Source: Acanthaster planci (taxonomy: Eukaryota; Echinodermata; Asteroidea; Valvatida; Acanthasteridae). Taken from it: a stretch of DNA of 64,000 nucleotides. The stretch lies in the NCBI RefSeq assembly GCF_001949145.1, contig NW_019091425.1, positions 654,575 to 718,574 of the forward strand, in the 5' to 3' direction. Within the stretch, counting starts at the first letter, position 1, and each line of letters starts with the position of its first letter. Position numbers and translations under genes: made by a program. The notes beneath the pieces are model-generated. The model saw only the letters and a list, made by a program, of their open reading frames with translations, had not been told where the DNA came from and ran no database searches. Positions 20,647 through 33,400 of this stretch are shown here, piece by piece.

Positions 20647-23600
20647 CTAGTATTTTTCTGACATCATGAGCACCACCAGTGCAGACCATCCGGTGAAAGG
20701 ATGTGACCCCTGACCTTTGCCAGTGCTGTCGTTGTAGTTTTCCCATATGTAACCAGATCTTTCATACTCCTTGATGATGTTACTGACAAGGTTTTGTCTC
20801 AGTTGTGTGTACAGATCTCTAGCCATGTCTTGATAGGGACCAGAGGTGCTAGCGTAATGGTACAGGGAACGTACAGCAAGGAAATTCATGTTTATCCATA
20901 TGGCCCCACGCCAATACGGAGGATCGTGCTCGGTGTTGTATTTCATGTAAATGGGGTCCGATTTTGAAAGCGAGCGCAGACCATATTTTGTCCACAACAG
21001 TTTGGGGTCTTTCAGGTCAGTCAAGATTTTTCCCAATTTGTTGGACTCTGGCTCCAGAATCTGAAGCAGGAAGGGAAAGAGGCTGATGTAACCGAAGGCA
21101 TTCACGTATTGCTCTTTAGGCTGATGCTGATCTTTGATGACACGTACCATTGGGAGCTTGGGAGGGGGTTGGGGTCGCCTTTGACCAGGCTTGGGAGTGG
21201 GAGGGGGCGGAAGCTGAGGGCGTTTCAACATGATGGCAGACGTGTGGCTTCCGTAATCACTGTACATCTTGCCCTTCGGTGACCAGTGCAGCTTGTCTAG
21301 CAACTGGTTGTCACTGAGGAGCTGATAGGTGGCCATGTAGTCATTGGAAGGGACGTTGATTGCGTGGGCAATATCCACCATGACACCAGAGGCAAGGGCC
21401 ATCCAGCAACGCAAGTCAATGTGGAATTCAGAGTGAGTCGGGTGCGAGGCCCTGGGATAGTCGTCCAGTCCTGATGTCAATGTCTTGGGGTTCAGCTCTT
21501 TATCAGTCACGGCATCTCGGCCCCTCCATCGATATGTTGACGACCTTGGACCTGTCTGAGTGCTGTTGAACCAGTGGTACCAAGCCTCAAGCCGAGGAAA
21601 CACGTGCTGCAAGTACTCTAAGAAGTCACCGTTTTTGCCCAAAGTCGTATCCCTCAGGATGGACTGAAGGGGCAGGAACAATGTCGGTGGGTTAGCATTT
21701 TCATTGTTCTGGATGACAAACTCCTGCGGGACTTTGCTGCGTGCTTCACTACCGAGGATCTGCTCGCGGGGAATCCAGCCCTCCATGTTCATCAGGTCCA
21801 ACCAGTGGCCAATTATCTCCTTACTCAACGCTGGGTCCCACTTGCTGATGAGGAGGTTGTGAAAACCTTCATCCCAGAGGAAGCCACGGGGAAAAAATGA
21901 GCGAGAAGGCACTGCCGTCAAAAGCGGGGCATTCCAGTACGGAACTGGTTCCGGGGTGTGCTTGGACCTGACGATACTCTGGCCATAGAAGTAACCGATC
22001 CCACCAAGCATATTACTAAGGGCTGCTTTGGCAAAGGTTATCTCCTTTTTCTTGTATCCTTTCACTTCTAGTCCAAACTTGTCCTCAAATGTTTGGCTGA
22101 ATGCATCTTTGTACTTTTTCAGCTGCTCTGTGAAAACTTTCCCAGAGAGTGGAGCTTGACGTTGGGTGTGGCTCCCCGACTCAAAAATGACCTCCATTTC
22201 AAACGGGAGCGACAGCGTAACTTGGTGGGCCACGAAATTTGGCTGGTAGTCCGTGATCCCCCTCAGCGCCAGGATATTCCCAGCAAGGCCCGCCACAAAC
22301 CTGGTGCCCCCGTAGGGAAAGCGTTTCAGACTCTGCATTACCACTTCCCTGCTGAGGTGAATGCTGGGACTGTAGGTGCTGACGTAGTGGTAGGCCGTGG
22401 TGTTGGATGCCGGAGGGAACCTGATGGAGAAGCTGCCCAGCTCCTTGGTGTTGCCGCGGATTTGCAGGAGCTGGTTCCCTTTGACCACCGGCTGGAGAAG
22501 ACCGTTATCCTGATCCAGGCCCGCATAGAATACAATACTTGCAATGGTCTTGTTGGCAGATTTAGTCTGTGAAGTAAACCATACAGATTGTACAGCGTAA
22601 ATGAAATATATATTTTGGTAATACTGAGAAGTTCGGAAAATACCTCAAAATCTACCTTTTTTCTCATCATGAAAAAAGGCAGGGGAAAAAAGCCAGATGA
22701 TCCAATAGCTCATCCCCCCCGCCCAAAGGTAGAGGGATTCTCCTACCCCTCCTGGGATTTACACTACTGACTTTGTCACTTTTTTTTAACAGCCCACTAC
22801 CTTTTTGAATGTATTTTAGCCTTGGGGTGGCCTCAGTAAAAAGGAAAATGAATACTGAACCAGCATACCCTGGGCTTGCCACTAATGCGTGCTGTCCAGT
22901 CCCCACCGTGTTTCCCACCTGGCTGTTTCACAAACTCAGTCTTTAAGGTGAGATTCTTGTCCACCAACTCCTGAACGCCGAAGTTGACTCCATCATGCTC
23001 CAACCATCCATATCTGAGCCAGACATGAGTGATATAAAAAAATACCGCAAATATGGGGATTACTGCCATTAATGAATGGAAATTATGGTCGAGTGCACGG
23101 TGACTGATGGTACTTCTCTCGTCAATGCAATTGAACCCAAGGACAAAGTTACGTTGTCTTTTTACATTATCTTCCACTGCTGGTTTTCTCTTCTGCATGG
23201 GCTTAATGTCTTTGCTTATACATCTTACTGTGACAATTTTGTGTTTTGTTTGGTGTATGATTACGTTGTATAATTTGACCAGCTTGTTAATACACAGGCC
23301 TTGACTTCTGTGAACAGCCCTCCTGTTATTGTTCTTTCTTATTTCCCACTTAACCTTAATTCTATTATTTATCTTAAATACATTATTCATAAATACCTCA
23401 GACAGTCTCCCTATTCAACAATGTGCAACTTAACCATGCATTAACATTTGATAACGCCCGCTGAGAAGTGATAATGCCCCCTGCGAAAATCATGCACTGG
23501 CGCCTGGATACGGAACAATTTAATCGATTTTGATTGGTCAAGAGTCTGTGTGCACACAGCTTGCCACAAACATACCAAGTCCATATAAGGAGATTCTATT

Positions 23601-25614
23601 GGACAACTATAAAATAAAATTGATGGGGGTGTTTGGGAAAACGAAAGTAAAATTCCACAACAAAATCATGGGAATTGTGTCATATATTGACTTCTTTTGA
23701 TTCTCTGACTAAAGAAAAAAGATATTCATGAATGGGAATAAATTTGTGCTTGGCCGGTCTTATACATGTGTTTAAGACAGGCTCAGGAGAATGGACATGA
23801 CTAATGCCCAGGCCGCAGGTGAGGGCATAATAAGTGTTCAGTCTCTTGAGCCTGCCAAGCATACTAATGGCATTATATAGGACTGATTCCCCCACCTTGC
23901 CAGTTGATCTCCTTGTTCGCATGTATGACGGACGGGTAACTGTCTCTCTTTGCCAAACTGAGTGAACCACATCAAGCCAGTGACCAGGGAATGCGGGCTC
24001 CTTGTTTTTAGACCTGTAATTGTTACAAAAAATAACTAAAATAAAATTAAAATGATGAAAAAGGCAGATACCAGAATTTAAATCATGAACTAATACACAG
24101 ATGTGTAGAGGTATCATTGCACAGCATTTGAATATTACTTTGAATATCACTCTCAATATGTAAAAGTCCAAAGAAGTTTTTTCTACATGTCGGATCCTGC
24201 TGTTTTTACAAACCTTCAAGTTCTGGAAGTAGTCCTGCTGCATTTACTTGTTATCAGACAATGTCAGAGTCATAGTGTAATCAGTCATTTTCTCATTTCA
24301 TTGATGGATCGTCATCACCATAATCACCACAGCTGAGAAATTTTTTTTGGTGTCTTCTTCTTTTCCATGTGGTGCACCAACTTCATAAACTTGAAGACTC
24401 GGGCACAGGGGGGTGTGTTCAGAAACATGCCGGTTGTGGAAAATGAGAAAATGCACAGGGAAGCATTGCCGCTGCACATCTTGTAACGCTAGAGTACAGG
24501 TAGGCCCTACTGACACTGTTGTCAGTGTGTTGTCATAGTAATATAAAATGTATACATTTTACATTATTTAAGAAATCTGACCATGTTTCCATGGCTCTAC
24601 AGGGAATTTCAATTGTAATTTACAATTAAGTATTGTTTCAAGCTACTTGGACTATTTTGTTTATAATTTTTTTCCAGTGCTTGCTCTGGGGAATCAAACT
24701 CTTTCCCCCACTACTATGCCACTTCTTATCGTAATTGCATAATTTCTCACAAATAAGGAAAAATAAATGATTTCCGTTGCCCCGTTTTTAGTTACCTTTT
24801 TAAATTTTAGGCTAATTAAAAAAAAATCATAATTCTAATGATAGCAACATTCGGGGCATCATCTGGTCTCTGAGAGAAAAAGATGAAGGTCCTTGCTCTG
24901 TGGAGAGAAAAACATCAATGAAATTTGTTAAAAATTAAAAAAACTACATCACCAGCGCCTACCAAAATAAACTCCAGGGCGGTAGGTCCCCCAAAACCTC
25001 TCCGGTGATTTTGCGGCGCTGCTTGCATCTTCCTCGATCACGAGCGGTGCATCAAGCCTCGTGGTCACCCGCTTTGCCAAGACATCTTTGTACCACAGGT
25101 AACCGATAGGGAGGCAACTGAGCACGACGAGAAATGCGAAGGTCTTCAAGCCAACCGGAACAGTTCTCTTAGCTGCCGGGTTACTCCTTTCGCCACGTGT
25201 ACCGTTTTGAACACTGTCGTCAGCATCACTGCGATCGCCGTTGCCATTTTTGCTGCTTGTGCCGTTGTCCGTTGAGTTGTTCCGTTTTGACTTAGAGCCC
25301 CTCTGTTTCAATGAAGTCTTTGCCATATCGTCAATTGGCTGGAGAGGCGCTTGACAGACACCTTCGCCGTCTATTATGGCTCCTTGCTCCAGTCGATCGC
25401 CACCATCCTCCTTATCAACAAGAGCCGCCAGCTCAGCTCCAGCGCTCGCACCGGCGACAAATTCATCGTCGTGCGGTTGTACGACGGTGAGAGCTGACCT
25501 CCTCATGTCACTTTCACCGGCCCTGACGTCATTGTTTACCCCCTTATCCTCTCGGTTTGATTGGATGGCCTCAACCGGAGGAGAGCTCTCATTCCCATTC
25601 ACCAAATCCGCCAT
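20647..25614 (-). CDS. MOGS: mannosyl-oligosaccharide glucosidase (glucosidase I, GH63), 4 exons, complete
   Basis: Exons in transcript order are 25614-24963, 24013-23896, 23013-22869 and 22566-20647 (2835 nt, 944 aa plus stop). By family knowledge, this ER type II membrane enzyme removes the terminal alpha-1,2 glucose from Glc3Man9GlcNAc2 on new glycoproteins, the first trimming step. Residues 1-155 are a polar cytosolic tail, 157-175 a membrane segment (TFAFLVVLSCLPIGYLWY). The luminal N domain has FWGTYRPGVYFG, SLVTGLMWF, RHTCEQGD and EFVKQPGGKHGGDW. The (alpha/alpha)6 catalytic domain has FFPRGFLWDEGFH (Asp near 537, inferred acid), EHDPPYWRG near 851 and WENYND near 913 (inferred base). 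I chose the MADLVNG start because it has A at -3 and G at +4; two in-frame ATGs lie 9 and 18 nt upstream. It is about 107 aa longer than human MOGS, from the long tail and a proline-rich insert at about 755-777. Confidence 0.96.
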
Positions 25615-26470
25615 GATTTTCATGCAAAACACTTGAGCGAAATGTACTGCAATGTGTATTTCTGAACTATGGACGGCGGTAAATACAAAATACCCCCAGT
25701 TTTAGAAAGATAAATATGTAGTGTTTTAAACAATGAAAAATTGACCTATTGATACGAAACTCTTCTATTTTATGCTTAATTTAATTTGGGATGACCTCGT
25801 ATCAAATTTTGTGGGGAAATATTGATGGGAAAATTACTGAACGATACATTTTATTGGTAAAATACGTTTCGTTGAAGACATCGTATTTTTTTTTTAAATA
25901 ACCGGCGGAAAGCTATAGAGGGCGCCCATCCCGGTTTTGCTCTGGAAAAAATTGGTGGAATCGACAGCACGGCATGTGCGTAATACTTCTGGGATTTTTT
26001 TTATCATAGACCTGGAGGAGAAAAAACACCTCCAGGTCTATGTTTTTATTTAGGACCGTTTTTGTCATCAATCAAACGGGTAAGCAAATGTAAAAGCTAA
26101 AGCGTGAAATAACACATTTAGTGTTTACTTAACTCTAGTACCACGTAGTTTTGTTGCAATGCTGTCCAGGACAACTTGTTTTATTTCCTTTCAGCCAGGG
26201 GCATGAGCAGAAAACAAAAAGGAAGTATAGTGAGAAATGTGATAAATCCAAAATTTTTGCAACAGCACATACTTAAATAACATCTGCTTACAAGACAGTC
26301 ATTTAAGTCTGAAACCGATTTAAAACTAAAAATGAGAAGGAAAGAAGTAGGTCTATCTGTGTTAGTTACTCAGCATCACTTGTACATTTTAATTTGAGTC
26401 ACTTGGGACTTTCCTGGATTCGTTTCAGCCTTGGTCTGCACTGCGCAGCATCTAATAGACCCTGTAGATC
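25615..26470. other. MOGS 5' flank and spacer
   Basis: This segment lies upstream of the minus-strand MOGS gene and must include its promoter and 5' UTR. No coding exon is supported. It contains a perfect hairpin at 26005-26042, described separately. Confidence 0.4.
26005..26042. repeat. perfect 14-bp inverted repeat with 10-nt loop
   Basis: CATAGACCTGGAGG is followed by a 10-nt A-rich loop and then its exact reverse complement CCTCCAGGTCTATG. It lies about 390 bp upstream of the MOGS start codon. It could be a tiny fold-back element, a transcribed hairpin or a chance palindrome. No duplication flanks it. Confidence 0.7.
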
Positions 26471-26865
26471 ATGGCTGAGGGTGGTCGAGAGGCAGACCTA
26501 ACTGGACCTGAGTTCATGTCTGTGCATGGGAGGTGTACCTTCAGTAGACCAATCAGAGGAGGCTTCTCTCAATATTTGGAAGGTTCCACTACAGCACGGC
26601 ATCAAGAAATTTGTGAAGAAAATGCAGTTATTGAGGCTTCTGACAAAAGTGATAATTATTAACAAGTTATAATTATAAACAAGTGGTTAAAGATATTTGT
26701 GTTAATAGCACAGTTAGGAAAAAGAGAAAGAAACAAGAAACATTGGGTCGTAAGATATACTCAAAAGCAGTTTTTTAGTTCCATAGCAATGGATTCATGT
26801 AAAGCCCCTCATATATTGCACAATGCATCAACATATTACTTCCTCACCACCTGTCTGAAGATGGA

Positions 26866-27766
26866 ATGATAAACACGCAGACCTCTATCGTTAGAGTCAA
26901 GCAGTTTCTTTACAACTTGAAGCATTCTGCAACTTTGGTAGCACACAGTTTGAATACTACCTTAGCGTATGTCTGGTGGTGTAGAGGATGGGTTGACATG
27001 GCAAAGAAAGCCTTGTTGGACATCAGTGACCACATTCCGTCCACTAGTGACGTGAGACTGGGGTCAAACCCTCATAAAAATGTTAGATCTCATACTATGT
27101 TGGACCGACAAAAAACTTTGTGTCACAATGAGATTGGCAGAATGCTGTCTCAGTTTAATGAGCCAGATGCAGCCGTACAGTTTTATCGGCAGGCAGTTGA
27201 GGTTATTATAATGAGGGTTCCTCGGTGGCTTGTGACAGGCTTGTCTTACAGCTTATGACCAGGGCCTTATGGATCAGTCTCATGCCAATGAGGCTGCTGC
27301 TTTCTGGGAACTGGTGACAGGCGACCCTCATTGTAAGGAGGGTCTGGTCCCGGCGTCTGTGGAATCATTCATGCGTTGTCATGCAGGTTTCTCTGTGGTC
27401 AAACCTGAGACTTCCTATAATGGCGCCGTAAAGAAAGAGTCATGGTTGTGGGAAGCTAACTCTCGGATTGCAAAAGTGGTCAGCAAGGCTCCTCAGGTAT
27501 ATCTTCATAAGTCTTTGATTCTTTCCATGCGGGGAGAAAAGGAATTGGCCTAGAAAGCATATCAAAGTTACGTGGAACAGTACGTTCAGAAGACAGATAT
27601 CTACATACACGAAGACGCAGGCCCAGTACCGGGTAGCGTGGTTTGTTCAGGCTCAAGAACGTTCCAGAACCAGCCTTGGTGGGTACTTTTAAAATGGATT
27701 GCCACCAATTCAAATTTAGCTGATTTTAGGGTTTATAAATCCATTCAAATAATGCCACTTGTTTAG
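26866..27766 (+). pseudogene. broken coding-like tract with TPR-like segments, unidentified
   Basis: I do not recognise the parent gene. In frame from 26866, about 110 codons read like a helical repeat protein and include EIGRMLSQFNEPDAAVQFY, which fits a tetratricopeptide repeat (Gly at helix A, Ala-x-x-x-Tyr at helix B). The similar composition then continues in another frame from about 27251 (AYDQGLMDQSHANEAAAFWE). An in-frame TAG interrupts it at 27551-27553, just inside a second TPR-like stretch (YLHKSLILSMRGEKELA), after which the frame resumes (YVEQYVQKTDIYIHEDAGP). One frameshift, a stop and no splice sites at the breaks argue for a decayed intronless copy: a retrocopy or a piece of a mobile element. 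An upstream 63-codon frame at 26471-26662 may belong to it. Confidence 0.4.
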
Positions 27767-27881
27767 CGTAGAATTTTGAGGCATGAATGCTACCTTGATT
27801 TCACAGAGAAAATGTCTGCGAAGTTCAGGGGCGTCCGCTCAACCTTTATCTGACACATGATGGTATCTGAGCGGCGCCCTC

Positions 27882-29658
27882 ATGCACAATCTTCCATCTC
27901 TGAAAACCGTCCTACTAGATCCCTACACAGGGAGCATTTGTGTGCCAGATCAACATCGTCAGCATGAAGTGCATGAGTGGGGCAAAAAAGAATTCTGTGC
28001 GCCTGTTCAGATTTCGGTCTCAATTATTGCATTCCAATCCTATTATGTTGTTCCACAATGCTGAAAAAGAAACAATGGTTACATTAATTAGTGTTACAAG
28101 TAATGTAAAATTTAGGCAGGAATTAATATCTTTCAATATTGGAGGTGGTGTATGTCCAAGGGTTGCCAACGTTGCATCTGCTTTGATTTACTCAAGTAAC
28201 AGTCAAGGTTAACTCAAGGCAGGTAGCGGTGTAGGCAAGACGCAAAAACATCCTGCAGCAAGTTAAAGACCTGAACCCAAGTATTGACAGAGAGGTTGTG
28301 CAAGATGCTGCTGATCTTCTTGATAACTGTTATAAGAGGGGGCTTCAAATCAACTATACTCTCGTGAAAGAAGTATTGGATGGTCGAAACAAAGCCCTCA
28401 TTCAGATTGGTAAAAGAGGAAAGAGGAATGGAGTCCCATTTTCGAAGTCTAAAGGTGAAAGATGGTCAGAAAATGAAATGAAATTACAATTCAGATACTA
28501 TGCCTCTCAATCAGGCTCTACAACTTCAAAGAGTTTTGTCCGTGGGCAAGTCAACTGTTGTGCTGTGCTTGTACACAGCCGAAAGTCCGCCAAAGAATGA
28601 ATGCGAATGCCAGTTACAGCAGGACACCCTTGTTTTCTTGGACTGCAGCAGTCCAAAAGCCTTTAGGGATCCAGTGATACGTTTCCCTGACATATCCTAT
28701 TTAGAGTGGGTGTTGCCAGACTAGGAGAATTGCTGGAAGTCCAGGTCCTTTCCGCAGAACGTCTTTTTTTTTTTCGTTTATGCTGATAACAATTGTTCTC
28801 AAGTTGAAGGAGCATCAAAACAGAAGTCTAATAAAGCGCTGGTCGTATTTGACGAATATGGACATATCGTTTAGCGAGAAGAGGTTCGTCAATGTCGAAA
28901 AAATCACTAGCGGAAACGGACGTCTTTGAAGGTATTAGATGCCAAGAACTTGCAAAAGCATTCTGGGGCAACTGAAGATGTAGACTTTGTAGTTGAGCAA
29001 AATATGGTGTTTGTTTCTCAATCGTCCACTGTTGTTGTCTTAGACCCCATTACCTTACAACCTCTTCCTGTTTAGAGACCGACCCAGGAAGTAAGCAACG
29101 ACGGTGACTTGACCGAGGGCGAAGGTCAGTCTCCTAGCCACCAATAATTTTGCAAAGCCGTCGTCTTGGGACTCTAACCTGCGAATTCCTTTCACAAGAG
29201 TGATCTTGGGAGTTGCAAATCATGTTTTAATCCTGGAGAAGGAACGATTTGCTGAGAGGGGCAGAGATCACTCACCAACTGAGCAAGATTTGTCTCCGAT
29301 CGAAGCAGATGTTGACACTTTAGTGCCTGGGGTACCGACAGAAGCACTGTTCATCAACCAGAGGGTGGACTTCATTGATACAGCATCCCTCTTTGAACGG
29401 AGTGACCTGTTTTATCGTGAAAATATGTACTGGTTTGATATGACTGGTGTCATCCAAGGCATCCATCTGATGGTTGGAAGAGGCCCACACAGTTTCGCAA
29501 CCATTCCGCTGTACACAGCGGACAGAGAAAAATCGGGGGGAATGGATGCTCAAGACATGAAAATGAGAAGGGAGAGATGTTGGCATTTGTTCTTTGCAGA
29601 TGGTTTGGGGGCGCTCTTTTGTACTCGCTTAGATGTTGATCATCCAATTTTGCTTTAG
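27882..29658 (+). pseudogene. further broken coding-like fragments, unidentified
   Basis: Several open stretches in different plus-strand frames look more protein-like than surrounding spacer. One at about 28260-28500 is Lys/Asp-rich and helical (DREVVQDAADLLDNCYKRG). One at 28500-28724 contains QLQRVLSVGKSTVVLCLY. A short one near 28970-29073 contains VEQNMVFVSQSSTVVVLDP. The longest at 29200-29658 (152 codons) contains DTASLFERSDLFYRENMYWF. They are separated by stops and frame changes, with no convincing splice sites. I cannot assign a family. Together with the TPR-like tract upstream they may be one decayed gene or element of about 3 kb. Confidence 0.3.
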
Positions 29659-29896
29659 AGCAGCTCTTTGTATTGGGATATGTCTAGAGGTTCATGTGTA
29701 CATTGTGTATCTTTGAGTTGTGTTGTTAAGATTGTCACTGCAGCACATTCATAACTAATAGTTAATACTTAACTTATACTTGACATCGCATGGCCACTAA
29801 ATGACCGTGGCGGTTGGGGCCAGGTCCACCAGATGGCGTGGATGTACCTTAAGGTTAAATTGCGTCAACGAAAACCTCAGTTACCTCAACTTGCCT
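29659..29896. other. spacer, nothing recognised
   Basis: About 240 bp between the broken coding-like tract and the CAAGTC-rich repeat. No gene or repeat is recognised. Confidence 0.4.
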
Positions 29897-30484
29897 CAGT
29901 CTGAGTGTAGTTGACGATTTGGGAAAAGTATGGAGATGGAAAACGAAAAGAAAAGAAAAATGTAAAAAAAAACCAAAAAAACAGATACCGCACCTACACA
30001 GCTGAATTGGGTTTTGTCCTGCGTTAGTTCGTACTGAGCTTTAACCAGAGGTTGTGGCAAGTCAAGTCTCAAGTCAAGTTGCAAGTGTAAGCCAAGTCAC
30101 AAGTCATCCGGTCCAGACATGAGTCAAGCCACAAGTCATTTGCCCACAGGTCAAGTCAAGTCACAAGTTAATTTGCACCAAGTACAATGTCATGCAGTAG
30201 TCAAGTCGCGCGATGTGTGATTTCAAGCCACAAGCAAGTGATTCAGACGTGGCCTTGGGCAGGCAAGACCGAAGTAGAAGTTGCGATCTGAAGGAAGTCT
30301 TACGTTGATTATCTTCAGAACGCAAGGCGTAATGAGTGGTTTTCCGACTTCGGTTTGCAACAAGTCCTAATGTGCAAGTCCAAGTCAAGTTACAATTCAA
30401 AACTGATAGTTACAAATCAAGTCACCAGTCACAAAAATAGCGACCGGAGTCCGACTCGAGTCCAAGTCAATGGACTCAAGACTG
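29897..30484. repeat. CAAGTC-rich degenerate repeat tract, possible transposon
   Basis: The interval contains many imperfect copies of caagtcaagt and caagtcacaagt, densest at 30058-30180 and 30360-30480. The outer ends show weak inverted similarity (CAGTCTGAGT at the left; CAGTCTTGAGT when the right end is reversed). Similar GAGTCC/CAAGTCC tracts form the subterminal parts of the hAT element at 47660-49219. The flanks here show no matching 8-bp duplication, so transposon status is only a suggestion. Confidence 0.4.
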
Positions 30485-33400
30485 GTTTTAACAGACTAAA
30501 GTTACTAATAAAGCCATCCATTTTAACATCTAACTCAGACTTCAGGAACACATTAGGAAAAAACTTAGCCATAACGCCTAAAACAGTTTTGTTGCCCTCA
30601 TCAGTGACCCCAAAACCTGAAAATTTCTAGTCACTCTTGAAATGCAACCCATTGCCAATGATAATGACAGCATGGCTTGAGAATGGTCAGAACTGAACGT
30701 TATGTATGCAACACGGAAACGTTGTCGGTGAAGCAAAAAGAGGCAACTTTCCATAATAATAAACTTAATTCAGCTTCGGTGAACCCCAGAAAAGCAGTTA
30801 TTTAAGCAGAGCAAAATAGCATTTTGCTGAAATGCTATTGTAAAATGTGACAACAGTCGGTGGCGTAGCTCGAGGCAAAAATGGAGTTTGCCGTGACCGA
30901 GCTAACAATAAAATTTGAGTGATTTTCTGTTGAATTATAAGCTCTACATTTGTGTTATTGCCAGCGCCAGTTAATTCGGTTGAAGGTGATTGTACTATGT
31001 GGCACCATAATTGATGTGATGACATGATTTGATGTCTATTGTCATTTGGCACCTAGGACTCACATTATAGCAAATCTCTTATATCTTTCACATGACGAAA
31101 GTATGGTGTTCCATATGTGCCGTCGGCGCGTCGCATTTTTTGATTGGAGTTGCATTTTTCCTCCCAGTTTTAACATATTATGGCATACTAGATTGCACCT
31201 CACCGCTGCAAGTGTAAGATTAATTTCATTTAAATTATCGTGGCTATATAGTTTGAGGTTTGTTACAGGAAGAAAATTAATTATAAAAATGGTGTTGCTC
31301 TCAAATGGTCGGGCACTGTTGTGTCTGATTTTGATAGAGCTCGTGTATTGAACAATGCATTCAAATTCCACTTAATGTGTTCAATGTATTTAGTGTGATT
31401 TTTGGTGTGATGTAAATGTTTGGGGTATGATGTTTCCTTTGATTAAAATTCATTTGAGAAATCATTGGACACCAGACTAATTGGGGACTGTTTCCCATAC
31501 TTCCCTAGAAGAGGGAGTTGTTATGACAACCTAAGAGTCAGTTATTTTCCTTCATTGATTTTCTATACTGCAGTGAATGTTGGAGGTTTTGCTTCAACAA
31601 CATTATATATTCAGACTGAGCTGGATGGGTGTGAGAATAGAATAGAACAAGAACCGGACAAGAGCATACCTAAATGTTGTCGTAAAACCGGGCATGGTGT
31701 ATTTCTCATCAACACTTTACGGTATGACTTTGTCTTACTTCTCCCCGAAGAATAAAGCAGCACATTACGATCAACCCATTCCGAACCGCGGTCTCCCATA
31801 GCGTTAAAATGCTGTCCATTAGATTGATACCGTTTTCTTTTTCCTTTTTATATACCATTGAAAATGCATCGGTGGTTCCACTGACTGAAAACTGAAATAA
31901 TTTTTAACATAACCTTCCATGCACAAATACGCATGATTATCACATTCGAGCACCGCTTGGAGATATTCTTGCAGTGAAAGATGAGTTCACAACGCTAGCT
32001 AAAGGATGTTCTTCAACCGATATGGAATGATGTTCTGTAAGGTCTTATGACGGCTCGCGACAGTCATGCCTTCCACAGTAAAATATGGCATCCAGTTATT
32101 TCAGTGGATATGTGACAAAGTAGAAAATAAATGAAACTGTCTTTGAATAAAACTTTTCACTGACATTGCCATCACTTTTGATAAAAAGAGACTAAAATTG
32201 ACAACTGTACAGGAAATCATGCGTAGCGTTAATTCACTTCGCAATAGTTATAACATTATTTCTATAACATATGTTACACCCATCCTAACAGGAAAGTCCA
32301 ACACCAGATTGAATTTTACAACCTCAACGTGTTTTATTTCTCTCCAAAAACTGTTATAAAACCAATGTTGATACAATAGATTAATATTTTCCTGCTGGAA
32401 ACGTTACTGATAGATGCTACGCTGATCCAAAAATGCGACGCCGATCCCAATGCGACGCGCTGACGATAGATGTGGAACATGCATAAAAGGCAATGTCGAC
32501 AGATTTAATGCGCGTGGGTTATGCGTGGTCGTATTTAAAATAAAGATGCAATAATTCCACGAAAACTGTTAGCTGCCAGCTGTAGCCTAAGCGGAATTCT
32601 GCTTCACTTATTGCCTTGTATGCCACGTAGTAACTACTCCCTTACTGCTATCTCCAATGGCTCTTGTGCCGGATTTTGCGATGCGTTTACTGTGGCAACC
32701 GAGGGTAGATATCCGTGTTACTGTATGTAGACCAGTCATAACCCTAACCCCCAAAAGGTGCATGTAAAATCATAATGAATCGGAGGATTTGAGACTGTGA
32801 GGGATATTTTACGTAATTACAGTCGTACAGTGAATATGGTACATGTTCTGCAAACCAAAAACAAAATTGTGCTGATAGGTACCCCCTCCCCCGCAGAAGC
32901 CTGTGCCCTTGAATGCCCTCACATGAACTTTTCAAATGCACTAGGCCCTATCGGTAATTGCATAAGTCCAGAGATCATTTGCTTTCAGTATTCCCTTGGA
33001 AAAATGTGCGCTGCCCCCTGCCCTGAAAAAGAGACAGAATTTCAACCCTCCAATTTTTTGGCATCTAGTCTACACGCTCGCACCACCGGAACCAGGCACA
33101 AATTTTGGAGTGGAGAATTCTACTTAAGCGGCTGGAGACGAGGCTACTGGATGAACGGCGCTTGGTGATTGTGATAAATAACAGGCCAATCCATTGCAGG
33201 AATAGTGCTCCCCGCCAATGATTGCTCCTACCATCAACCATGCCCTCTCTCTATTTCACAATAGCTCTTGTCCTGGAGTTCGAGGATGGTTTGTTATGCG
33301 TTTACCATGGAAACCGAGGCTAGTTGGAGGCATAATACATCACCGCCCAGTGTGGGCGCCAATAAATTGTAGGCCAGTAAAATTAACATGGTTTCTTTGA

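Noticed and set aside
22093-22572. A 159-codon plus-strand open frame
   Set aside because: It lies antisense to conserved MOGS exon 4 coding sequence and has no family resemblance.
23680-24243. A 187-codon minus-strand open frame
   Set aside because: The real coding frame here is MOGS exon 2 (23896-24013) in a different frame, which restores KTRSPHSLVTGLMWF.
32797-33168. A 123-codon plus-strand open frame with several cysteines
   Set aside because: No family pattern, no splice sites that connect it to anything, and composition like the flanking spacer.
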